DNA from: Babylonia areolata
Taxonomy: Eukaryota; Mollusca; Gastropoda; Neogastropoda; Buccinidae
Assembly: GCF_041734735.1 (NCBI RefSeq)
Contig: NC_134879.1
Coordinates: 12,332,318 to 12,396,317 of the forward strand
Length of the DNA: 64,000 nucleotides
Direction of reading: 5' to 3'
In this document: piece by piece, positions 48,294-61,337 of the stretch
How positions within the stretch are numbered: position 1 is the first letter of the stretch
Layout of the letters: each line of letters begins with the position of its first letter
Made by a program: the position numbers and the translations under genes
Notes under the pieces: generated by a model
The model's database searches: none
What the model saw: only the letters and a program-made list of their open reading frames with translations
Told to the model about the DNA's origin: nothing

Positions 48294-51200
48294 GTGAGTA
48301 TTGTGTCAATAATTACAGTTGTACATTTATTTAGCGTTTTCAAACCTCTCAAAGTGGTTTTCAGGAACTCGTCAGCCAGACACAAAGAGCACACACACAC
48401 GTAGGTGCACACATGCATGGAAGAAATAGATGTGAATCCATAGAATACAGATATGGAATGGATTGCCCTAATTTTTTAGAGACTGGTTGAAAAGGATTGT
48501 TTTTAAATTTGTTTAAAGGATGTGAGTGAGGGACTGTGACAGATTGCGTACATTTTTTGACTCACTTGTGTAAACTCGGTGTTCGGTTGTGTGTGTGTTT
48601 GTGTGTGTGTCTGTATGCATGTATGTCTGTATGTATGTATGTGTGTCCGCGGTAAACTTAAACATTGCCATTTTCTCTGGAAATACTTTGTCCGTCAATA
48701 CCAACTTTGGCTAAAAAAAATCGTAGGAAAAAAAATCTTCACAGTCATACCATTAAGAGTTTGTCTCCCGAATTAAGCCGTGTGTCCTGTATCATTAACA
48801 GTTTATTTTGTTGAGGCTATTTCCGGGATTCAGAAAACACCATATAACCACATTCCAGTTGCAGCAGCGTTGGCGATGCTTAGTGAGTGATGGGGTGACC
48901 TTGATTTTCTTGTTCGCAATTAAATGGAAAGAAGTACAAATTCTGGGCAGAACACATACAGTGACACAGACTACATCATCGACGTGTTTACAGCTTTTGA
49001 ATCTTTTAAAGTGGATACTTTAAAAGATGAACATAAAATTAAAAGAGAAATTGAATCGACTGTGTTGTATTTTCCCGGCAGGTGTAACTATACTTGTACA
49101 TATATCTAGATCCAGAGAAAAACGTCTAAATGTTGTTGTGTGATTGCGGTGATAGCCACGTCTCCTTTTCCGCAGACTTTAAAGAATTCTTAATTGCCCT
49201 TAAAGAATTTTTAAATGCCCGAGATGCACCAAAATGATATGATTTGAACAGCGTTATCACTACGAATATCGCAATTGATTTATTGCCTTTTAAAAAACAT
49301 GCTTAGATGTTAATTTTTTAACGTCTTTCATGGATCCGCAATAGTGCAGTAAGACAATTTCTTCCCACCTGAACATGCCAGGTTCGAATCTGCGCACAGA
49401 CCTCTTTTTTTTTTCCTTTTTTTACCCGAAGCTTTTTTTTTTCTTTTTTTTTACCCAAAGCTTTATAATAACAAATACAGAACACATTTTAACGATTTTT
49501 TTCTTTTTTTTCAAAGCTTTATAATAACAAATACAGAACACATTTTAACAATTACTTTTTTTTTTGTTTTTAAGTGTATCACAAATGAGCCTTGAAGGCC
49601 TTGCTCTCTTATTGTCTTTTTTGGTCAAGGAAGCAAATTTGAAATTATTCTATGTATAAACTTAATATGTTGCATCAGGTCAGCCATGAACACAACTTTT
49701 TAATATTTTGAATACAGTGCATTTTTCTGCCAACAAAACAGATGAAAAATATAAAGGGGAGTAATGCCCAGGATGTTATTCAAATTCAGAAACACATCAG
49801 ATGTTGGGTGTTATTGGAAAAAATTTAGAACTGTCTTTTCATTGAGTGTTGTGGGATATATATGGTCCCATGAATATGGCCTTGAATCTTGATGATTTGA
49901 ACTTGCAATTTGCTCTCCGCCAGTACAGTAGTAGTTAAAATTACAGTTTCTCAAGGAGGCATCTGAGCCTTCTAATCATTAAAGTTTTGTGACAGGCTCT
50001 TTCACTAAATGAAAAGTGTTGATATATATTGACAGTATGTTGGTGTTTGAGTATACTGTAATAAAATGCAGTCAAACAACGAAAGAAAAGAAGTGAGAAA
50101 AAAAAAGAAAAAAAAAAAAGAAAACAGAGAAAAGATTTAGAATAAGTTGATTGAAAATTGCAAGAACTAGAGCAGTGGTAATACAAAGACATATGGACAA
50201 GCAAAATTCAATATAAAGAGAGAATTTAAAAAAAATGTTGTTTGTTGGCTTGGCTGGTGAGGATTTCAAAATTTTAGATATTACAAAATTTTCAATTTTT
50301 CAATTTGTCTTCCTTTTTTTTTTTTTTTTTTTTTTTGATAACATTGTCTTTAATGGTTCCATGGTTTCAGATCGGCACATGGTCGTGGTGGTGGTCGAGG
50401 AGGAGGTCAAGGTCATTTTGGGGCTGGACCGGGGGCTAAAGGAGGCTACTCTGAAGGGTCTGCTAGTCGTCGTGAGCCCAAGGTCAAGGTCCCAATGCAG
50501 CACATACACATGACGCCAGAAAACCAGGATATGGTGCGGGACATGCTCAAGACCCTTCATGGAGAAGACCACAACATACCTTCGTAAGGCAGTGTGTGTG
50601 TGTGTGTGTTTATGTGTGTGTGTTGACAAATTCTTCTTTTGACGAAGAGGTATGTGGGGTGGTGGTGGTATGTAACAAACATATCTTAAGTTCCCTTTTT
50701 ACACTTACAAACTATAATGTTAGAAAAGGAAAACACACTAGGAAAATACGACACCTGTAAATTTATAAAACGTAGTATACTATTTATTGTGTCCACAGTC
50801 TTTGTTGCATTCATGAAGGTATATAATATAGATCATCTTGCAGACTGACCTAGCAGCTCATTTTATTTTGATTTGTTCCATCATCCAGTCTCTCTTTTTT
50901 TTTTTTTTGTCATGCATTAAAAACTAACAAAGGCAAGGAGACAGATTTTCTTTCATCCTTTGTTAAAAACCCAGGAAACTGAAATGTTGTTCATTCACTC
51001 GTTGTTGGTCATCACTGCGCTTTACACAAGCCGCTTAAAAACACTCCCAGACCAATGCACACTCTCCATTGAAACTGAAACACAATCAGTTGCGTGTACC
51101 ACAGAATAATACATCCAACTATACAGAAATAAATAAATAGAAATAAGAGCGAAGGAGTACAGAGAGAAGGAGGTGCATTAAAAAAAAAAAAAAGAAAAGA

Positions 51201-51994
51201 AAAAGAAAAAAGGTACATAACATTAACAACTGATTGTTTCCTGTTGTTTATTTATTTATTTATTTATTTATGTACGCTTATAGTTGACTTCATCAAGTTT
51301 TTGCGCGTTATACATATTATTATTAGTAGTAGTAGTTCTTTTTTTTTTTATATGTATTTATCTATTATTTATTCACCCTTTTTTTTTTTCTCAAGGCCTG
51401 ACTAAGCGCGTTGGGTTACGCTGCTGGTCAGGCATCTGCTTGGCAGATGTGGTGTAGTGTATATGGATTTGTCCAAACGCAGTGACGCCTCCTTGAGCTA
51501 CTGAAACTGAAACTGAAAACTGTTTCCTGTTGTCTGCGCAGCGATACCGAATACGACGAACTGGACACAAGGACCGATGATCATTACTGGCAGACGGAGG
51601 CTCCTCTTTTTGTAGACAGTGCTCACCCCTATGCTCTGAGCGCTCCGACTGTGGCTGCTAGGCACCTGGGCAATCCCAGAAGTGAAGGGAAGGGTGCCAG
51701 CAAACCTGTTTTCGACATCAATCCTGTGGCTTTACAGAAACTGCAAAGGTGGGGGTGTCTGCAGGAAACTTGAACCTGTGTGTGTACATACAAGCACATG
51801 TATACATACTCTTACAATCACACACACACACACACACATGCACACACGCACACACACTGCCTCTCTCTCCTTCTCTCTCTCTCTCTCTCTCTCTTTCTTT
51901 CTCTCTCTCTCTCTCTCTGTCTCTCTCTCAATGTGTTTTTCTGATACCCTTTCATGAGCGACAGTGGCCAAGAGATGAATAAACAGTTGTTTCA

Positions 51995-52078
<84 letters not shown>

Positions 52079-55000
52079 TCCACATCTACATCCACACACA
52101 CTCTCTCTTACAGAAGAAGGTATTGGATGCAAATCTGTAAGAGAACTGCTGTTATACATTTCTTATTCTTCTTGTTACTGTTGTTATTATTGTTATCATT
52201 ATTAGTTTTACTATTTTTTATTGTGTTTGTTCTGTTGTTAATTTTTGTTCATCTATTATACTGACCAGGAGTAGTCATCTGCTCAATGTTTCCAGGACGA
52301 TGGAATCTCTTTCTTTTAAATGGTTATGACAAGGTTGTCTTTGGCAAGACTTGTTTGTTATGTTGCACAGACTGTAGTCAGAGATCTTTTGACTCCTTGG
52401 TGCGTCAGTGACTGAACTTGACTTTTTCTTTTGGACTCCTTGAGGAGCTTAGGGCCACTTGGTGCGTGTTGGTAGTTGCCAAAAGTGAGCACCTTGCTGG
52501 TCTCAGAGTGATGGCCTAATAATAAGGCGTCTGCCTAGGAAGCTAGAGAATCTGAGTGAATGGAATCCAGTCGCACACTTGCCAGAATGTTCTCCCCCTC
52601 CACCAGACCTTGAATGGTGGTCTGGAGGCTTGTTATTCACATGAGACGATAAACCAAGTGTGCAGCGTTCACTTAGTGCATGTATAACTTAAGAACCCAC
52701 GGCAGCAAGAGAGTCATCCGGCAAAATTTCATTGTAAAATCCACTCTTGTGTTTGTGTGCGTGTGTGTGTGCACGTGTGTGTGTCTGTGTCTGTGTGTGC
52801 ACACATGACTGAAGCCGAAATGAATGACATGGGAAAGGTATCATGTATGATGAAGGTAGCTGTCAGTTGGTTTACCAGGTAGGCAGCCTGTTGTGCAAAT
52901 GAATCTGGGTTAAAGAAAACACTTAGAGCTTCATCTTTGACTGAGGATAGTTGCTATAAAAGTATCCATATCAGTCAGTCAATCAGTCTTTGTGCCTATT
53001 TATGTATTATTTATTTATTTATTTATTTTATTTTTATTATTATTTTTTTTTTTTTGTTTTTTGATTTGTTTTGTTTTTTGAAAATTATTATAATTTTTTT
53101 TTTTTTTTTTTTTTTTTTTGTACGCTTATAGTTGACTTCATTAAGTTTTTGCGCCTTATACATTTTATTATTATTAGTAGTAGTTTTTTTATGTATTTAT
53201 CTATTATTTATTTATTTATTCATTCATTTTTTTGCATTATTTTTTATTTATTTATTTTTCTCAAGGCCTGACTAAGCGCGTTGGGTTATGCTGCTGGTCA
53301 GGCATCTGCTTGGCAGATGTGGTGTAGCGTATATGGATTTGTCCGAACGCAGTGACGCCTCCTTGAGCTACTGAAACTGAAACTGTGCCTTATTGTCACA
53401 GGTGCGGGTTCAGCCATCAGCTATGTGTGGAAGCTCTGCAGGTCTGTGACGGAGATGTGGGGTCTGCCCTTGAATATCTGTTGACCGAACTCCGGAACCT
53501 TCACTACCCTTGTGACTCCGATCCCTACGAGGCAGATATCCCCGAGGAGATCACAGAAATGCGTCAGGACGAGAAACTAGCTTTGGAGTCCATCTACGAG
53601 GAGAAGTTTGAAGAGAGGTTGGTGAACAGGGTGTGGGTGATACACTTGGACCTGCCAGAGCTGAACAAGCTGATCAATTTTGAAAAACGTGCGCTGCCCA
53701 AGCAGGAGGAGCAGGAAGTGTGCAAATTCTACAGGAAGGGGAACTGTCGCTTTGGGAACAAGTGCCACAAACTGCACGTGACGCCAGAAGTTCAGATGAT
53801 GAAGAAAAAAACGGAGCAGCTTCAAGGATCTTTAGCTGACAATTTGTTTGCACTGGAGGTGAGGTTTCCTGAAGGCAACCTGTACCCTTTAGAAGCCCCT
53901 CTGATAGCTTTCTCCTCTCTGACAGACCGGGTCCCGCCCTACACCTGCCTCAACATTTCTCTGTTCCTCATGGACCTTGCCAGGCAGTTTCCAGAAACGC
54001 AGTCTGCCGCCGTGTTCTCACTCATTTCTGAACTGGAAAATCCCGACCAGCTGGAGAAGTTACTGGAAATGCCACCCCCCTTACTCCCAGGTAACAACCC
54101 CGGTGAGAACCCAGGTAAGCCCAAACTCTTGCGTTCTGATGAGAGGCCTCCTTCTGGCTCTGACAAAAGCAGTACGTCAGACGGGCCCGGGAAAGGGGCT
54201 CAAAACCGCAAAGAGACATCATCCAGACAGATGGCACAAGATGGCAGCTCTGATGGAAGGAAAAGTGCATCGTCAAAATCGGGTTCCAGGAAAGGTAGCG
54301 GTACCACAAGCTCGGAGTCTCAGAGATCAGCTGAGACGTTGAAGCAAAACAGAAAGCTGAAAGAAGAGTTCAGGAAGAAGGAGGTGAGTTCAATAACTTT
54401 TTTTTTTTTTTTCCAGTTAGCACTTTTTCTCCCTCTTTTTTTTTTTTTTTCCTTGCAGAGAAGGTTATATTTGTCAAGAAACATGTAATCACATTTCACA
54501 TTTGAGTAAACAATATAACAAAATACATTGTTTGATTCCAACAGAAAACAAAAACAATGAAGCATTACACCATAGAATCTGCTTCAAGGAAAACACATAA
54601 ATACTGACTCTTGCTTCACTGAAGTTATATCATTCATCCAACTGCAAGGTTTTTGGGGTTTTTTGTTTTTTCATCTCCCCAATCCCAACAAACACACACA
54701 CACAGTGAGGCCCACACACACACACACACATACTCTTTTACGTATAATCCTTCGGTCAATATAAGTTTGCACTTTTTCTGTCTGTGACAATGAAGGAGTA
54801 AACTGCATTATAGATTTATGTTTCCCCTGTCTTTTTTTGTTTCTTTGAAAAATTTCTTCAAAAAAATGATTGTGCTGCTGTAAAGTGTGTTTTTCATGTG
54901 GGTTGTGTGTGTTTATTATTTTATTATTATTATTATTACTACTACCTTTTTTATATTATAATTATTATTTATTTATTTATGTAAGCTTATCTATTATTTA

Positions 55001-56246
55001 TTCACCTTTTTTTTTTTTTTTTTTTTTTCTCAAGGCCTAAGCGCGTTGGGTTACGCTGCTGGTCAGGCATCTGCTTGGCAGATGTGGTGTAGCGTATATG
55101 GATTTGTCCGAACGCGGTGACGCCTCCTTGAGCTACTGAAACTGAAACTGTGTGTGTTTGAGTGTGTGTTTGCATATGTGTCGCACAGTGCTCTTTATTC
55201 ACTGTTAGGTACTGTGTGATTCTTGTGTTGGAAATGCTGGCAGTTTATTGTGCAGTTCCACTGGTTTACTTAGATATTGACTATTATTGTGAGCGCTTTT
55301 GTCAAGCTGACAGCTCACCTGGTCTCTTGTTCCCAGTGGTGGGCTGTGTTAATGGCAAGAGGCAAGTATTCATAATTCTTTACTGTACGAGTAGGCTTTT
55401 TCATGCATTTAACATTTTTTACCCAGTCATGTAGGCAGCTATATTCCATTTTTTTGGGAGGTGGGACTGCTGGGTATGCTCTCACTGATATATTTAAGGG
55501 TGACGATTTTTATTTATTTTTTTTATTTTTTTTATTTTTTTTTTTGCTGCCCCATCATCTACTCCGTTTCAGTGGCCTTACCTACACGCCGCTCATTTAG
55601 ATTCCCCAATACACGGCCACACCCGGCTTCGTCTGTCGCAGTTCCAGCGTCGGCAGTCCACAGGGAACCATCGATGTTAGGTCGCCAGGAGGCCACACAC
55701 CAGAGGAGACCCTGCACTGCTGCTGAGTCACTTCAGTGGTGTTCAGTGGTGCCTGTTCTGTTTTAACATACGTAGGACGCCACCTACTAAGACCCCTACT
55801 AACGACAATAATGGCTTAGTTGCGGAGTCAGACCGAGTGAGCGTCCCTCCCAGAGTGGAGACCGCCTCGGGTGACAATTTTTATTGCCGTACATTTTATC
55901 CCACCATAAAGGCAGCCACTCTTCGTTTTCAGGGGTGTGCATGCTGTGTGTGTTCTCATTGTAATGATAAATGATGTTTACTTGTCGTGCAGTCACTGCC
56001 ATCGTATCAGAAGCGGATGGCGGACAGAAGGAAACTGCCAGCTTGGGACAAGAAAGATGAGGTGCTGGCTCATGTGGAGGAAAATCAAGTGGTCGTCATC
56101 AGTGGCATGACAGGGTCAGTGTGTGTGTGGGTGGGTGGGTGTCTCATATGTGTACATCATGGTGTGTATGAGAGAGACATAGGTGCTTGCTCACATGGAG
56201 GAAAACCAAGTGGTCATCATCATTGGCATGACCGGGTCAGTGTGTT

Positions 56247-56277
<31 letters not shown>

Positions 56278-57851
56278 ATTGTGTGTGTGTGTGTGGGAGA
56301 GGTGCTGGCTCATATGGAGGAAAGCCAAGTGGTCGTCACCTGTGGCATGACAGGATCAGTGTGTGTGTGTGTGTGTTTGTGCCTTGGCGTGTGTGTAGTG
56401 CATATCATGGTGTGTATGACTATGGGAAGTTGGTTAAAAAACAACAAGGATTCACATAAAAATGATGTTTGACGTGTGTTTTGCAGGATAATCCTGAGGT
56501 ACCTTTTCTGGTGAACTGGGCTTACAACAATAACAACAACGAAAAAACAGCTGCCAAAAATTTAATGATATTAATGATAATAAGGATGATAATGATCATC
56601 ACTATCATGTCAGCATTTTCATGCCTTCATTGATGTAATGTATCCCCTTATGTTATAATGATAAGAGAGAAAAACAAAACAGGAATGATAATAATGCACA
56701 TTGATGCGCACACCACCTAGGCAGAGAGCTTACAGAGTTCATGATGAAAAGTTATACATGGAAATAAAACCATACATGCACCAAGTAAGCCATACATGAC
56801 CAAGCGTGTACATTCGGAGCAAACATATGCACACAAACACACCTGCACACGCACACAGACACATGCAGAATGTGTATGTGAATGTATTATTTTTTCAATT
56901 TGGAAATTTGAAAAAAATGACAGGTGTGGCAAAACGACACAGGTGCCACAGTTCATTCTGGACCAGCACCTGCAGTCTCGGGACCTCCACCTGTGCAACA
57001 TTGTCTGCACCCAACCTCGCAAGATCTCTGCCATCGCCGTGGCTCAGAGGGTGTCGGACGAGCGTGCAGAAAAATTGGGCAACTCTGTTGGCTACCAGAT
57101 CCGCCTGGAGAGTGTGCAGGTACAGTCAGTACATATTTGGATCTTTAAAAGATACTTGTATTTGTATTTCTTTTTATCACAACAGATTTCTCTGTGTGAA
57201 ATTCGGGCTGCTCTCCCCAGGGAGAGCGCGTCGCAAAACTACAGCGCCACCCATTTTTTTGGTATTTTTTCCTGCGTGCAGTTTTATTTGTTTTTCCTAT
57301 CGAAGTGGATTTTTCTTCAGAATTTTGCCACGAACAACTCTTTTGTTGCTGTGGGTTCTTTTACGTGCACTAAGTGCATGCTGCACACGGGACCTCGGTT
57401 TATCGTCTCATCCGAATGACTAGCGTCCAGACCACCACTCAAGGTCTAGTGGAGGGGGAGAAAATATCGGCGGCTGATCCATGATTCGAACCAGCGCGCT
57501 CAGATTCTCTCGCTTCCTAGGCGGACGCGTTGCCTCCAGGCCATCACTCCACATGTAGCGTAAACCCAAAGTCATAAAAAAAAATCTTTAAGAATCTTTT
57601 TAAAGTATCACGATTTGGAGTGCCCAACACTGCCTTTAATGAATCTGTGGTGTGTGTTTTATGTGTTTCGTAGGACTGATGTGGTGATACATGTATTTAG
57701 AAAATGGAAGGAAAAGTGATTGATTGATTGATTGATTGGTTGGTTGGTTGGTTGATTAAAAAACCATGTTATTAAAGTTATATTATGTAGAAATAAATTT
57801 GCTGAAATCAGTATGCCTTGACTTTTTTTAATGTTTGTTTTTGTGTACAGG

Positions 57852-57892
<41 letters not shown>

Positions 57893-60400
57893 ATTTGTAT
57901 TTGTATTTTTTCTTTTTTGTCACAACAGATTTCTCTGTGTGAAATTCAGGCTGCTCTCCCCAGGGAGAGTGCGTCGCTACACTGAGAGCGCCACTTATTT
58001 TTTTTGTATTTTTTCCTGCTTGCAGTTTTATTTCTTTCTCCTATCAAAGTGGATTTTTCTACAGAATTTTGCCAGGAACAACCCTTTTGTTGCCATGGGT
58101 TCTTTTACGTGCGCTAAGTGCATGCTGCACACAGGACCTCAGTATATTGTCTCATCCAAATGACTAGCGTCCAGACCACCACTGAAGGTCTAGTGGATGG
58201 GGAGAAAATATCGGCGTGTGGGCCGTGATTCGAACCAGCATGCTCAGATTCTCTTGCTTCCCAGGCGGACGCGTTACCTGTAGGCCATCGCTCCAGATGG
58301 TGTGTGGACTTTGTGCATGTTTGGGAATATCAGAAAACACCTAGATGTTTTTGTTGAAGTTCAAAAAGTTTGCTGTTACCTCTTCTGACTATTTCACTTA
58401 CAGTTGTTTATGAATTTTTTATATATTTTTTTTTATCCTGTACTGTCAAAGATCATGTCTTACTGGTTTTCATGTAGATATGATTTTTAATGACATGTTC
58501 TTGAGAAGGCTTCATTATTTGATGAGATTGGATACTAATCATGTGTCTATCTTGAGAAGGCTTCATTATTTGATGAGATTGGATACTAATCATGTGTCTG
58601 TCTGTCAGTATATTATAAGAATAGCTACAATGTGTTGGTGCATTAAGATTACTAAACTTTGTCATTGCATTAAACTTTGTCAGTGTATTAGAACTCCTCT
58701 ACTTTGTCAGTACATTGGAATGACTACACTGTGTATTGCCTAAATTATGAATAGTGACACACACCTCATGCTGAGTTTGTATGATCTACTTCTGCAGACT
58801 ACTCTGTGTTTTCCTGATGTCAAACTGCTGAGCGTTGTGTTTTGCAGTCGTCAGCAACACGCCTGCTGTTCTGCACGACCGGAATCATCCTGCGACGCCT
58901 GGAAGGGGACCATCTGCTGTCGGATGTGACTCACATCATCGTGGACGAGGTTCACGAGCGATCAGAAGACAGGTCAGTGTCGGGCACGGCAGTTGGTATT
59001 GACTTGTATTCGTTCAGCTCTGGCATGCTGCCAGGGAACCAAATCATGCCCGTGCCTGTTTCATTTGTTATGGTGCCTGTCTTTTTTTTTTTCTTTTTTC
59101 TTTTTTAAGTGCTTGCAGCTTTAAGTTACATCTTCAGCTGATATATTGATGATGATGTTATTTTTGTCATTTGGTAGAATTTGCACACAGATAGGAACTA
59201 TTTTGATGAAGTTATTTTAGTCATTTGGTAGAATTTGCACACAGATAGGAACTATTTTGATGAAGTTATTTTAGTCATTTGGTAGAATTTGCACATAGAT
59301 AGAAACTATGTTGATGAAGTTTATTTTGGTCATTTGGTAGAATTTGCACACAAATAGAAACTATATTGATGAAGTTATTTTGGTCATTTGGTAGAATTTG
59401 CACACAGATAGAAACTATGTTGGTGAAGTTATTTTGGTCATTTGGTAGAATTTGCACACAGATAGAAACTATGTTGGTGAAGTTTATTTTGGTCATTTGG
59501 TAGAATTTGCACACAGATAGAAACTGTGTTGATGAAGTTATTTTGGTCATTTGGTAGAATTTGCACACAGATAGAAACTATGTTGATGAAGTTATTTTGG
59601 TCATTTGGTAGAATTTGCACACAGATAGAAACTATGTTGGTGAAGTTTATTTTGGTCATTGATTATGTTATTTTTGTCATTTGGTAGAATTTGCACATAG
59701 ATAGAAACTATGTTGATGAAGTTTATTTTGGTCATTTGGTAGAATTTGCACACAAATAGAAACTATATTGATGAAGTTTATTTTGGTCATTTGGTAGAAT
59801 TTGCACACAAATAGAAACTATATTGATGAAGTTTATTTTGGTCATTTGGTAGAATTTGCACACAGATAGAAACTATGTTGATGAAGTTATTTTGGTCATT
59901 TGGTAGAATTTGCACACAGATAGAAACTATGTTGATGAAGTTATTTTGGTCATTTGGTAGAATTTGCACACAGATAGAAACTATGTTGATGAAGTTATTT
60001 TGGTCATTTGGTAGAATTTGCACACAGATAGAAACTATGTTGATGAAGTTATTTTGGTCATTTGGTAGAATTTGCACACAGATAGAAACTATGTTGATGA
60101 AGTTATTTTGGTCATTTGGTAGAATTTGCACGGAAATAAACAGACACAGACACACAAGACAAGACGTACAGTGAGAGAGACCTTATTTATAAAATCATAA
60201 TGGTGACATGGCCTGTTGTTTCTACTTTCATTTTCCAGCTTGTGCAGTCTCCAGTAATTGTTATGTGCAAATATTTCTGGATCAGGGTCATTTTTAGGAC
60301 ACGAGAAGGATCATAAGGTTGAGTGTGTTTGTGTACATATGCTGTGTATGTGTGTGTGTGTGTATGTACACATGATGTTATGTAAGTTTTGGGGTGGGTT

Positions 60401-60431
<31 letters not shown>

Positions 60432-61305
60432 GTGTGTGTGTGTTTGCAGTGATACGTACATGTGTGTGTGTGTATGCACATAGTGATTTATATATATTTT
60501 TATGTGTTTGTGTGTGTGTGTGTGTGTTGCACATAGTGATATATATATTTTTGTGTGTGTGTGTGTGTGTTCACAGTGACTTTCTGCTCATGATCCTCCG
60601 TGACATTCTGCCCCAGCGGCCGGACCTGAAGGTGATACTGATGAGTGCCACTCTGAACGCTGACCTTTTCTCCGCTTACTTCGGATATTGCCCTGTGGTT
60701 GATATACCAGGTACTGTCATTGTTCGCACGGTCCTGTGATACTGGCAACAGGACAGAACCAAAACAGTATCTCATCGTACATGTTAAAAGCCTTCGTTAG
60801 ATGAAATGATCATTTCATCTTGGACAGATGTTATCTTTACCATCTAACGGTATTTCCTCATATATGTTCATAGCCTATTCAGATGAAATGATTATGTTTT
60901 CTTTTCCATGTACCAGAATCTGTAGGGTGGTTGGGATTTTCTCATGTCGTGTTTGTTTTGAATGAGTGGTATTTTTTTCAAAGTAGACTATTCAAAGCGT
61001 ATGCAGTCAACTGTTTAATGCACATTTGCACATTTAAAAAAAAAAAATCACATGCAGCCTGTTATAAGCAGTACATGTGCTTTTGTTGTGACATATGTAC
61101 TTTATCGCACCCCCTCCTTCCGACCCCCACCCACCCACGCACATACACATACATACAGAGCTAGTACTTTATTATCTGTTTTTGTTCTTTTTTTTTTTTT
61201 TTTTACTTATTGAACACACACACACTTAAATGTATCTCTCTTTCTGTGTGTGTGTGTGTGTGTGTATATACATACATGTATATATATATATAGATATATA
61301 GATAT

Positions 61306-61337
<32 letters not shown>

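Noticed and set aside
53385-53401. Possible translation start just before DHX57 exon 4
   Set aside because: There is no ATG, and these bases include the splice acceptor TTGTCACAG. The upstream exons join in phase.
56796-57423. Overlapping open frames of about 205 codons on the plus strand
   Set aside because: They merge real DHX57 exon 6 with intron on one side and a minus-strand SINE on the other. Only 56924-57119 is coding.
59275-60155. Regular repeats that could suggest a CRISPR-like array or repeat protein
   Set aside because: Units are contiguous, without unique spacers, in a eukaryotic intron. It is a plain minisatellite.
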